Origin: Polytrichum commune
Taxonomy: Eukaryota > Streptophyta > Polytrichopsida > Polytrichales > Polytrichaceae
Direction: 5' to 3'
DNA: 64,000 nt
Assembly: GCA_950295325.1 (NCBI GenBank)
Contig: OX485806.1
Span: 52,695,169 to 52,759,168, forward strand
The notes under the pieces were generated by a model. It made no database searches. It was not told the origin of the DNA and saw nothing but the letters and a program-made list of their open reading frames with translations. Positions 21,296 through 32,144 of the stretch are shown here, piece by piece (position 1 is the first letter of the stretch; every line of letters begins with the position of its first letter). The translations under genes and the position numbers were made by a program.

Positions 21296-24200
21296 TTGTC
21301 CATGGCTTCCTCATCCACAATGCCATGTGTATCCGAAATGATTGAGCTCCGTGCCAATGGCCTCGGAATCCCTATTCTTTTTCCCGTAGATGCAAACGGT
21401 TTTGTTTATGTCCTTCCCTTCACCTTAGTATCAGGTTTTCGTTGCAATATAGTACAATATGGGTCGAACGCGAGATTTATGATAGTGATACTTCTTTGTT
21501 GTCATTGACCATGCGTGAGAATCCTAGGGTTGCCGACAACGGATCTTCAATGTGGGAACTCTCCACTGGGAAATATAGGGTGTACGGACTCCCAGGTCCT
21601 TGCACGAATGTATCCACGGAAATCCGTATCCCTCTCCATTCCTTTGCTTCCACTTTCAATACTCCTCCTTTGGTCAAAGTTAAGATTGAACCCGGTATGC
21701 ACACTGTCATACATCTTTCCGATTCCTCTGATGATGATAAGCCCCCCGTATCCATTCCCATTCACAAGCCATCCCCATCCTCCTTCCGTTCCACCTTTGT
21801 TACCCCGCCACTTCTGTCTCCTCTTCCTCCATCCCCAGCCAAACCCCTGAATTCCATTCTTCAATGTCTACGTACTCTTGTTTTCATGCCCGGTATGAAG
21901 AACATCCTCAAGAAGCTAGATTATGACGCCTTACAAATTGAAGATGTGAATTTCCTGCCGCCTCACTTTGATGGGAATCGGATGTTTGTTCCCCCCCGTT
22001 TTCCTTCCTCTCATACCAAGGCCAAATCCATGGATGGCATGGACAAATGCTATGACGGCCATGTTTGGACCAAAACCTAAACCACCAATATCACCAATGA
22101 CATGGGCCTTGCTTTTCGCTCCTCTAGTTGCGTTGGCCACCTCCAATGCCAAAATCATGTTTGCGATTACCTCCAACGTGCTCATCGCACTTCCCTGGTC
22201 AATGAAACTGATTTCGACGGCTTCACAAAGGAACCCTTTCCCGTTGGTGGTTCCTTCCTTTTGGGCTCCACTCTAATGTGCACAATCTGTAAGGATCCCC
22301 CCACGTGCATTGCACCATGCCACGCCAAAATCTTCTACGTCCACGGAAATGACATCACTCAGCGTGCGTGCATTCATCTGGGCAACCATCGCCACCTAGT
22401 CAAGGTCGGCAACTGCAGAGATAACCGCCAGCGTATCGACGCCCTAATCGAGGAGCACGTCGAGCGAACGCCTCAAGCCACTCATAGCAAAATTGTCCTT
22501 GAAGCCAGCAAGGACCTTGTGGGTTCCTCCTCCGCAATGATAGTGATCTTCATCAACTTCTTTCCTTGGAAGAATTTGAGCCCGTTTTTTATCATTGCAA
22601 GGAGTTGAATTCCCCCCACCTCCGTAACAAGGTTACCACTTTCAAATACTTACGTAGGTTAAGGGTTATGGATGGCATCGCCAAGCTTCCAGGTGTCAAC
22701 ACCTGGGCCTATGTTCAGCACAATCAATTCCCCGGCCAGGGTGACGAGACAAACAAAATTTTCGTTTTCAAGATGTTTGAGGTCGGCCCTGGCAGTGGGG
22801 TCGACTTGGTTAAGCGCATGCAACTTGGCGAGGATCTCGAGCATTCTTGGATCATGTCCGAGCATGTCAAACACGTCGCCAAGTGGACCACCATGGCCTG
22901 CCACGTATACGACGGAACCTACTAGCGCGTCATGACCATCGCTTGCTGCGATTTCCAATCCAAGGACAAGGATGCTCAAGTGTTTTTCTGGCATAACCTC
23001 AACCACGTCATGGCCCGCCATGGAATCCCCAAGCCCCACTTCAAAGGCTTCATGGCGAACAGTGTACAAGCCAATTGGAATGCCGTGAGGATTGTTTACG
23101 GGTCCAGAGATCCAAAGGTTCCCATCGATGGGCGTGAGAGAACCTGCTACTTCCATTGGACCCAGTCTTTGGAGAAACACACCAAACTCTATATCAAGTA
23201 CAATTTGCAAGACCAACACAAATGTCTCTGCCTCCAATATCGCGACGCATCCTCTATGCTCGAGGCGGAGACTAGGTACCTTGCCATCAAGGCCTAGTGG
23301 GCTTCGTCTAACTGCACCTCTGAGGAGGGGTTGAAACACCTTCAACTTTGGCTGGCCTTCTGGCACTTTCGATATGGACAATGGGGTGGCTTTATGGAAT
23401 TGGTGCGTCTTTAGTGTTATTAGTCTTTGCTTTTTGTTTTATCTTTTTTGTCAAGCTTTGCTTATTTCTTGCACTGCCATTCCATTTCGCAAGAGAAAAT
23501 CATGACGGCCGAGGAATTCTCACAAATGCCCAATTGCAACCTTGCCGAATCCATTCACAACAAATGGCTTTAAGGCATGTTGGACCATGCATGCTATCAC
23601 CAAGAAGAAATGCACTGCCAAAATCGTCTCCAACTCCAAGAGCACCCCTGCCTTGGCATACCTTGGAGTTTGGAACTATTACAAATTTATAACACCTAAA
23701 GTCGAGAAGTTTTTTTTTGCCCCAGCGACATTGAACGTTGTGTCAAAGGATCACGTCGCAAGTGGATCGACAAATTCTCTGCAGACCAAGAACGACCTCC
23801 AATCCCGCCCGTGTGGCCTGTCAAGTTTGGTGCCAACCTCACTCGTCCGGAGATCCTGAAGCTGGAGAATGCCCGCTTTCAACAGCCTAAAAAAAAAACA
23901 TCACGCCCACTCGCCTCTTCAACACATTGGCTCCTCCCCTTGATCTTTCCGTAGTGGACGTTCCAGCCAACCCAGACTCTTATCCTTCGTCTAGGCAATC
24001 CAAGACTACGAGATGGTCTGCCACCGCACCATCAACAAAACAAATGCAGATGGTGGCATCTGCACGAGCTATGGACGGGACCATATTGAAGGTCACCATG
24101 ATTCCACGCCCTAGATTTGGTTGCGTTATCATGTTGCAGTCCAAACCTCCACCTACTCAATCCATTTACCAACTTATAGTTAGTTCTCTGCCCGAGTGTA

Positions 24201-24403
24201 ATTGCCCGGCCTTCAAGGATATGATATCAAAGTTTGGCCACAAACAAAATTCTTTCCTGCATTGTAAGTACCTCTACTTCATATTTGTCAAGGTCTCTAA
24301 TGTAAACCCCGAAGTTGACTTGTTCATTCACGCCCCCATTTTTAGCTTCAATGAGGTCACACTCATTCTCGAAGGGGGCCTCTTGATAGAATCTACTTCC
24401 TAG
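21296..24403 (+). pseudogene. MULE transposase with Cys/His N-domain and SWIM-like end
   Basis: The likely start is ATG at 21,299-21,301 (MASSSTMPCVSEMIEL). A frameshift near 21,460-21,480 is followed by an acidic Ser/Asp patch. A Cys/His-rich domain follows at 22,102-22,500 ('SSCVGHLQCQNHVCDYL', 'CTICKDPPTCIAPCHAKI', 'HLGNHRH'), like the WRKY/GCM-type DNA-binding domains of MULEs. The DDE core is at 22,566-23,297, with 'VYDGTY' holding the first Asp, 'FMANSVQANW' where the second acidic residue appears to be Asn, and 'CYFHWTQSLEKH'. A probable intron at about 23,400-23,490 precedes 'MPNCNLAESIHNKW'. A SWIM-like end, 'PECNCPAF...HCKYLYFIF', lies at about 24,190-24,290. Stops at 22,924, 23,295 and 23,571 inactivate it. 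It would have excised and inserted the element by binding the terminal repeats. Confidence 0.72.
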
Positions 24404-25489
24404 AATTCCTCTCATCCAAGCACTACATTGTATCTTGATAGATGTGTCCATTTCTGGACCTCTTGTGAACTCATAATTGTTTGCTATAATAAATAAAATC
24501 TCATGGATTATTTTTATTCCCTCAAAATATTGTATTATAATACTCAATTGCGCCATGTGTTTCTCTCCAATTACATGTTCAATTTAACATGCCTACTATG
24601 TCTATCAAATCTACTTCCGTGTTACCAACCTCCTAGATGTTTCATCGTCCCTTCTTGATGGAGGTGGACCCGGTCGAAGCAAATCAACGTACAAAACCGT
24701 TTTATCCTTCATTCGATCCTTCAAAGGATGACGATGCGGCGATTATCCTTTCATTCTCTCGCGAAACGACAAAGGCCTCAAAGATTCGCCTACCACCTTG
24801 ACCTCCTTCACATTGTCATTCGACTTCTCTTCATCCAACTCAGCTGCATCATCTGCGGCACTATTCAAGCACCTTGTGACGTTCTTCTCCAGCACATCCG
24901 CTCACATTTTATCTTTATTTGCATAGCGTTTATGCTCCTCCTGCATCCTCCACCTCCATGCTTGTGTGGACTGCGAAAATGGAGTCAGCTCGTAGTTATC
25001 ACCATACCGATTTGCAGCACCTATGTCATGATCCGGCGATGAATTAAATGGAACATGCGGATCTCCTAGACTTCTAATCTTCTTCTCCCATCCTAGGCCA
25101 GTGAACATGTCTCTATCCTCTCCCATTGTATGCATATGTCTCTACATCCGTATTGGGTACGAGTCTAACTTATGTCCTCATATATATTCAGCTCAACATA
25201 ATCTCTTCGACAACAAACAATAATTATTGCAGTCCAAGCTCTAGAGTTGACTTACACATAGGACAAACATAAAAGTGATGGAATAAAAACGAAGCAAGTT
25301 GGTCGCCCTTTGTATTTTGATTGACTCATTCTTCAATATACCAATTTCGATAAAATCATTTCATTTTTTTGGGTTCACCCTTGGTTTTAATCATATACTT
25401 ATTTATTTTATCATAATATTTATATAAATTTAGCACATCCCGGTTTCCAAATTTAATGAGACCATTTCAAATTCAGGTCGTTTTCATTT
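24404..25489. other. AT-rich tail of copy 1 without recognised gene
   Basis: I see no recognisable gene. Short frames at 24,728-25,042 (plus) and 24,902-25,135 (minus) resemble nothing known to me. The sequence becomes AT-rich toward the terminal repeat. Confidence 0.4.
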
Positions 25490-25663
25490 ATTTTTGGACC
25501 TATACATTCTACGGAAATAGGTCATACATTTTTACTATTTTTGGAAGAATCTGGAATATTTTGGGTATATTCTATTCTATTAAACAATATTACTAAATTT
25601 AGACTCACAAATTTTCTATTTTTACTACCTTTCCGCTCTCCGCTCACATAGAAGTGGCGTCCG
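25490..25663. repeat. Right terminal inverted repeat of copy 1
   Basis: Reverse-complemented, this region contains GTGAGCGGAGAGCGGAAA and, further in, ACCTATTTCCGTAGAATGTA. It parallels the left repeat (GTGAGC..., GAGAGCGGAAA, then CCTATTTCCGTAGAATATA). The outermost 20 bp are diverged from the left end. It is followed directly by the satellite in register. Confidence 0.6.
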
Positions 25664-26445
25664 CACTAGACGCTGACCCTCTCGGAACCGAGAGGGTCTT
25701 GGGTTGGGTTGCTTGGACCAAATTTTGACTTGAATAGGTTGTAATATGGATGTATATATATGTTGCCTACTAGGGTGATAACTTGGAACTCTTTTTGAAT
25801 GCACTAGAGGCTGACCCTCTCGCATCCGAGAGGGTGTTAGGTTGGGTTGTTTGGACTTGATTTTGACTTGAATGGGCTTTAATATGGATGTGTATATATT
25901 TTGAGTACCTAGATTCATATGTACAAATCGTACGGGTATGCTCTAGAAGCCAACCCTCTCGGAACCGAGAGGGTGTTGGGTTATTTGCTTAGACCAAATT
26001 TTGACTTGAATGGGTTCCAATATGGATGTGTATATATGTGGACTAGCTAGATTCATATGTTGAAATTCTTTGGGAATCCACTAGAGTCCGACCCTCTCCG
26101 AACCGAGAGGGTTTTGGGTTGGGTTGGTTGGACCAGATTTTGACTTGAATGGGTTGTAAAATGGATGTCTATATATGTGGACTACCTAGATTCCTTTGTT
26201 GAAAGTCTGTGTAATGTACTAGAGGCCGACCCTCTCGGAACCGAGAGGGTCTAGGGTTGGCTTACTTGGACCAGATTTTGATTTGAATGGGTTGTAATAT
26301 GGATGTGCACATATGTTGACTAGCTAGGTTGATATATTGAAATTGTTTGGGAATGCACTAGAATTTGAGCCTCTCGGTTCTGAGAGGGTCTTGGTGTAGT
26401 ATGTTTGATTCGGATCTTCACTTGAGGTTCTAAAACTTGTATGTG
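25664..26445 (+). repeat. Palindromic satellite of outer element, resumed after copy 1
   Basis: Five to six units in plus orientation start at CACTAGACGCTGACCCTC, continuing the unit broken at 8,677. Palindromes lie at about 25,677, 25,816, 25,955, 26,093, 26,229 and 26,371. They fade into the first cargo exon of copy 2 at 26,459. Confidence 0.9.
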
Positions 26446-27289
26446 TGAATTTTTGCAGGGATCACAATCCACGGATCTCATTATGTCGGAGGCGCCCTCA
26501 CTGGAGGACTATAATGTTCCATTGGAAGTTCATGTGGTATGAATTGGAGCATTATTTCATCCCTTTTGTCAATAGACGGAGCTCCTGATTCGGAGATCAC
26601 AGAAAGAGGACTCTAATGTTGTGATTCACCGGGTTCGAATCAAACCTCTTCTTAAGTCGCGTTTCTCTATCCCACTATGCCGTTTGTGTTGTCTTCCACT
26701 TGTTCGTCCTATCAACGAGATTGATGTCGCTCGGTTGAAAAATGAGTTTGTCATGGGTTACCGTGAGGGTGACCGAGCCTTGTCTGTCTCTCCCTATGAC
26801 AACCTCAATGAGGTACTCCATGTCTCCGATAACATCCTCAATTCCTGGAGTTCATTATGGCAAGAGGCCAACGAGGAATTCGGCACCATGCTCCAAAATG
26901 ACCCTGACCTTGCTTACCTTTCTGGCAAGATGATCTACGTGTGGGAGGGTAACCATCGTTTGTCGGCTTGGTGGAGGCACATTAATAAGCATCAATTGCT
27001 GGATAAAGATTGGCATATCTCAGTTGACTGTATTGTCGTGGATCGTGAATGACATCAATTGGTAAGTTCAGTTTTCTTTTCCTTGTTTTTTATCCTTATT
27101 TTATGTTGCATTGTTTCTTTGATTCTCATTATTGTGTTTTTTAGGTCCACGGAGCTTTTTTTGGGCACAGGTACTCCACTACCTTCTTCAGCATAGTAAG
27201 ATTAGATTTTCATTAGAATGTTGTCTAATATGTATGTGTGAATAGGTTGAAGATGTGTGGACAAGCTTGGTTGATATGTTCAAATAGCT

Positions 27290-28770
27290 TGACTATGCAC
27301 TAGAATTCGACCCTCTATAAAACCGAGAGGGTTTTGATTGCGGTTTTGTGGTCCAGATTTTGACTTGAATGGGTTGTAATATGGATGTGTATATATATGG
27401 ACTAGCTAGGGTGATATGTTGTAATTCTTTGGGAATGCACTAGAGTCCAACCCTCTCGGATCCAAAAGGGTCTTGGGTGGGGTTACTTGGACCAGATTTT
27501 GACTTGAATGGCTTGTAATATGGATGTGTATATATGTTGAGTACCTAGATTCATATCTTGAAATTCTTTGGGACGCCACTAGAGTCCCACCCTCTCCAAG
27601 CCGAGAGGGTCTTGGTTGCGTTTGTTTGGACCAGATTTTGACTTGAATGGGTTTTAATATGTTTGTATATATATTTTGACTAGCTAGGGTGCTAACTTAA
27701 AATTCTTTTGGAATGCACTAGAGGCCGACCCTCTCGGATCCGAGAGGGTCTTGGTTGCGGTTGTTTTGACCAGATTTTGACTTGTATGGGTTTTAATATA
27801 TATTTATATATATGTTGACTACCTAGGGTGATATCTTGAAATTCTTTTGGAATGCACTAGAGTCCGACCTTCTCAGATCAGAGAGGGTCTTGGGTTGGGT
27901 TGCTTGGACCACATTTTGACTTGAATGGGTTGTAATATGGATGTGTTTATATGTTGAGTACCTAGATTCATATGTACAAATCGTACGGATAAGCAGTAGA
28001 GTCCCACCCTCTCAGATCCGAGAGGGTTTTGGTTGCGTTTGTTTGGACCATATTTTGACTTGAATGGGTTGCAATATGGATGTGTTTATATGTGGACTAG
28101 CTAGATTCACATGTTGAAATTATATGGGAATCCACTAGAGTCCGACCTTCTCGGAACCGAAAGGGTCTTGGGTTGGGTTGCTTGGACCAGATTTTGACTT
28201 GAATGGGTTGTAATATGGATGTGTATATATGTTGAGTACCTAGATTCATTTCTTGAAATTCTTTTGGAATGCACTAGAGGCCGACCCTCTCGGATCCGAG
28301 AGGGTCTTGGTTGCGTTTGTTTGGACCAGATATTGACTTGAATGGGTTTTAATATGGTTGTGTATATATTTTGACTAGCTAGGGTGATAACTTGAAATTC
28401 TTTTGGAATGCACTAGAGGCCGACCCTCTTGGATCCAAAAGGGTCTCAGTTGCGGTTGTTTGGACAAAATTTTGACTTGAATGGGTTGTAATATGGATGT
28501 ATATATATGTTGACTACCTAGGGTGATATCTTGAAATTTCGTTGGAATGCACTAGAGTTCGACCTTCTCAGATCCGAGAGGGTCTTCGGTTGGGTTGTTT
28601 GGAACATATTTTGACTTGAATGGGTTTTAATATGCTTGCATATATATTTTGACTAGCTAGGGTGCTAACTTAAAATTCTTTTGGAATGCACTAGAGGCCG
28701 AGCCTCTCGGATCCGAGAGGGTCTTGGTTGCGGTTGTTTTGACCAGATTTTGACTTGTTTGATAGTATTG
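27290..28770 (+). repeat. Satellite that replaced exons in cargo copy 2
   Basis: About ten 138-bp units lie between the truncated exon at 27,145 and the exon at about 28,850, where copy 1 has exons 3-5 and a single satellite unit. Palindromes are more decayed than in the upstream array, but several are perfect (for example about 27,733, 28,289, 28,704). Confidence 0.88.
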
Positions 28771-29901
28771 GGTAGGACATTAGGACAAGATTTTGACTTC
28801 AAGGTTTTGAAGATTGTATGACGAGATAGGTTCAACCGAATTTCTATCTTTATGTTTGTCTTATCTTAGTTGGAGAAAGGGGTTGAGGGTTGAGATCGTC
28901 TCATTTGAAAATGAATGCTCCATCGACATCGACAGGGCTTTTACGGAACATCTTTTGCAACTTGCTCATTTTGTCGAGCATTGGAGGCTCATTTTGTGGG
29001 ACAATGCATTTTGGGTGTATTTTAAAGACAAGGGAGACTTGAAGTTCACCAAAAAGCTCGATCTCATGGAGTTCAAAGAAGGCCCCATTGCTATCAAGCG
29101 TGGTGCTTACCGGTAATCATATTTGTTTCTCTTTTCTCCTTCATATCTTCGTTTGCTTTCACTTATTCCACTCCATTTCTTTGTTCTCATTTTCTTCAAT
29201 CTCTATGTACATTCACCGTGAGATTGTCGTGAAGAATGTTCTTCCCTTCTTTGTCCTTGCCGTCATTTCCACGCGTGCATTTGGTGGCTGGTGGTTGGTA
29301 CTTGGATTGCTCTCGTGGATTCATTCCCGACGTAGAAAAACCCCTCTACAACAACCTCGCTTCCTCTGCGCTTGACGTTATTGAATTGGAGGAAAAGCCG
29401 GAAGAAGACGTGAATCCTCATCCTCCCACCAATGACAAAGAGGTCCCCCCAGTGAAGGTCAAGGGCAAAGGCAAGAGGGTTGTCTGTAGTCAAGTGTCCA
29501 CCCGTTCTTTCACCAAAGCCTCTGTTCAGCGCACTCCAGCTCCGGCTACCACGGTTGTTGGAAGTCCAATTGCAACTCCTTCTGCCCCTCTTGGGACCTT
29601 GTTCCTGCTCCTTCCCATAGCGGTGTCACCATTCCCTCCGTGCCGCGCAAGAGGAAGGTCGTCGCTCCGGATACCTCCGCAACTTCTTCGGATCAGTCTT
29701 CTTCTTTCTCTTTGATTGAGAACGTCGATATGGTAGACCTCATAGAGGATCTCATGCGGTCCAAGGTTCCCCCTCCGGCTTACTGCCGCATCCAGGAATT
29801 TCTTACTAAGGTTTATCTGACATTCTCTTGTTTTCCTGCTCATTCCATATAATTGAACACTTGTTTTTTTCCTAAATTTTCTTTGCATTTTGGCTCTGCA
29901 T

Positions 29902-30919
29902 GTTGGAGCGGGCCATACTCGTCCGAATACTAAGCCTAAGGTTCACACAGGGCTTGATCTATTCTTTGCAGATGTGCCCGAGAACCTCCGTGTGTCGAGC
30001 ATCTCGTCATCATCCTCGGATGTTCCTGTGTGGAATATACGTTCTTCCACGTATTTTGAGGTTTTTTTTGCCTTCGCAAGCGCAAACCTCCATGACGACG
30101 GCGTTTTTGTCTTTGCACACGCCGCTGATCCTGATGTCTCTAGATCCATTCACAACTGGGCACATACAGAGGACTTCTACGTTGCCGAAGACTGGTTTGC
30201 CATGAACGACCTCGATTTCTAATCGCCCACTAATCCTTCCGAGTTGGTAATTCTTTTCTAGCCTTATCATTTTTTAATCTTACATTTTTTTTCCTTTCAT
30301 TTATATATTTCTAATTCTACCGTACGCATTTCTTACAGACTAGCAAGTTTTTCATCAAGGTGCTTGTCCGTAATGAATCTGTTTTGAATGTCCAGACCTC
30401 GGACTTCGAAGACATGGGTTACAATCTCAAGAGAAATGGTTGGCTCAAAAACTTCGCCGATACGAAGAACCAGTCGATGAGGGAAGACGGGTTGCCTTGG
30501 ACAGGTGCTCGTGAAAAGTGCCCCAAGTTCTTCTCCATCATTTTCTCCGCCCGCACGGACAAGGACAATATTATCATGGATTGGCAATGTGGCCTAGGTT
30601 GGTTTTTCATCTTCTTGTTTTTCATGTCTTTGTTTTTTAATGTCTTACTTTCTTTTATGTTCTTTTCATTTCCCATTCATTTCCCTATGCTCATCTTCTT
30701 GCATTTCGTTGTTCTAAGAGGTTCCGTCATTGCATGCCGATCCATTCAACGTCATATTGTGGCGCTTGAGTTAGACATCGACATCTTCAAGTCCATCATC
30801 CTCCCCATGCGTGAGTTTGAGCAAGATCACATTTCTCAGGATATTGCCCCACAACGAGGGTCGGTTTTTGCTCCTCCTCCCCGGAAGATGGCGAAGCGTA
30901 ATTTTGATTTTCTGTGTGC
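29902..30919 (+). other. DNA methyltransferase-like exons of cargo copy 2
   Basis: This is the better-preserved methyltransferase-like region. In order: 'GLDLFFADVPENLR', 'FAFASANLHDDGVFVFAH', 'GLPWTGAREKCPKFFSIIFS', 'DNIIMDWQCGLG', then after the intron at 30,598-30,717 'GSVIACRSIQRHIVALELD'. Motif X-like (EKCP...FF) immediately precedes motif I, as in beta-class enzymes. Motif I reads D-W-Q-C-G-L-G-G, not D-x-F-x-G-S-G. The first exon ends at a TAA (30,220-30,222) that copy 1 does not have at that place. Confidence 0.42.
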
Positions 30920-31499
30920 ATAAGCTCGTTATTATTTTCTAACTTGCTTGCTTGCATTTCTATCTTGCTTGCTTGCATTTCTATCTTCTCGGATCGGAAT
31001 TTTTGGCTTGTGCTCATTTTGTTTGTTTGTGTTTTCGTCCTAGATGTGCAGAGTTCAAAATGAGAGCCCCATTCGTGTCCTTAATGCAGACATGTTTGCA
31101 ACCCCTTCGACGACGTTCGAGCTCCCTTCGTATGCCGCTGACCTTGCCCATCTTTTGGCGAAAGCACCGTCCCCACCTCTTAGTCGCACCCGCCCTTTCA
31201 ACGAAGTAGTATTGGATTTCCTAGACATAGAGGCCAAACAGGGCGAGGATAGTGATAGACACGATAGTCCAAGTTATTGACTATGTCTCGTGCGTTTGGA
31301 ACCTCAATCTCATATGTATTGTTTATGTTTAAGTTTTCTATAAAAAAAATTGTTGAATTTCCATGTACCTTTTGCAAACCCCATTCAACACCTTCTTCAT
31401 CTTATGTTGTTGTTTGAATTCAATTGTTGACGTCAACCCTAATTTAACTCTTAACCTTTTCAGAACTTCACTACTTGGACCTTGATAACAAATACATCC

Positions 31500-31689
31500 C
31501 TCCACACCTTCATAATCGAATTAGATTGTGTTAAAAAATCCACGGGAATGGGGTACCTTTTCAACAAATTGAATATAAAGTATCTCCAAAATCCACAGTC
31601 ATAGGCACTCCTTCTATGAAAATCGCCCACCAAACTTTGAATTTTCCACTCTCCAAACTCCGCTCTACGCTCACACTACTAAGTTTCCC
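31500..31689. repeat. Terminal inverted repeat of outer element (copy 2)
   Basis: This is the inverted match of 8,678-8,697 plus 10,024-10,170, ending CTACTAAGTTTCCC at 31,689. It preserves the empty site of solo LTR-B2 (CGCTCACACTACTAAG). The flanking 9 bp (ACTGCCATT) have no partner because the far end of the element is lost. Confidence 0.75.
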
Positions 31690-32144
31690 ACTGCCATTTT
31701 GATTACGATGAACAATCAACAAAGCATTCAACTTGCCTACCAATTGCAATGAGCAATCAACATGTTTGTTGACATGGTAGTCAACCTAGGAAAATAGATT
31801 TTTTGTGGACATCAACATGATAGTTGACTTTCATATCAACAAAAAATAACAATTAATAAATCTATTTTGACTCCAACTTGCAGTCGACAAATCTAGATCA
31901 ATTGTTCACTACAATCAACTGAGACCGAGTGCACTAGGCCGACCATCAGTCAACATACAACTACATTTACTCGATTAATAGTTATTAAATAGATTATCAA
32001 CCAAATAAATCAACTACGCTGTGTTAACTACTAAATAAAAGCTGATAGGGTAGATCATTTGGATCAACCTATTTAATAAATAAGATGCATTTGCTTTGGT
32101 TGACCTTGCAATGCACCAATTATCTTCTTTGTCTTGACTGTTGA
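31690..32144. other. AT-rich stretch rich in TTGAC/GTCAA words
   Basis: No gene. There are many TTGAC and GTCAA motifs in both orientations between 31,745 and 32,110. It may be the 5' LTR or leader of the gypsy element that follows, but no LTR borders or primer-binding site could be fixed. Confidence 0.3.

Larger units (their letters stand above)
8678..25663. mobile_element. MULE-family transposon copy 1, about 17 kb, with cargo gene and internal satellite
   Basis: The left terminus GGGAAACTTAGTAG begins at 8,678 and the right terminus ends at 25,663. The 9 bp to the left (CACTAGAGG, 8,669-8,677) and to the right (CACTAGACG, 25,664-25,672) match at 8 of 9 positions. Together they rejoin one satellite unit in register, which is the 9-bp duplication expected of Mutator-like elements. 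Contents from left to right: terminal repeat with solo LTR-B2, two unidentified reading frames, an 81-bp satellite, palindromic satellite, cargo gene (minus strand), palindromic satellite, MULE transposase (plus strand), terminal repeat. Cargo and transposase are divergent, with the satellite between them. All genes are damaged. Confidence 0.7.
26459..31280 (+). pseudogene. Cargo gene copy 2: ParB-like plus DNA methyltransferase-like
   Basis: This is the homologue of 13,240-17,539 in inverted orientation. Recognisable exons are: 26,459-26,536; 26,576-27,061 (ParB-like, with GNHRLSAW at about 26,948); 27,145 onward (remnant); about 28,850-29,112 (ends at GTAATC); about 29,211-29,810 (Ser/Pro/Lys linker with PRKRK); 29,902-30,246; 30,339-30,597; about 30,718-30,919; about 31,045-31,280. 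Motif IV position reads 'ADVPEN' (29,968-29,985) and motif I 'IMDWQCGL' (about 30,574-30,597). Damage differs from copy 1: about 33 bp lost at the end of the ParB exon with a frameshift, several exons replaced by satellite, and splice sites lost near 29,900, 30,717 and 30,920. Roles are inferred from motifs. Confidence 0.6.
3629..31689 (+). mobile_element. Outer MULE-family element (copy 2), 5'-truncated, split by copy 1
   Basis: After removing the nested copy 1 (8,678-25,663) and solo LTR-B1 (4,389-6,188), this stretch reads satellite array, then ParB/methyltransferase-like cargo gene, then a terminal inverted repeat ending GTTTCCC at 31,689. This is the same order and relative orientation as in copy 1. 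The transposase half and the other terminus, expected left of 3,629, are missing and replaced by LTR retrotransposons. Its target duplication therefore cannot be tested. The two satellite halves join in register at the insertion site, which is what shows they were once one array. Confidence 0.6.

Noticed and set aside
31690-31698. 9-bp target duplication of the outer MULE
   Set aside because: ACTGCCATT has no partner; the other end of the element is lost, so no duplication can be claimed.
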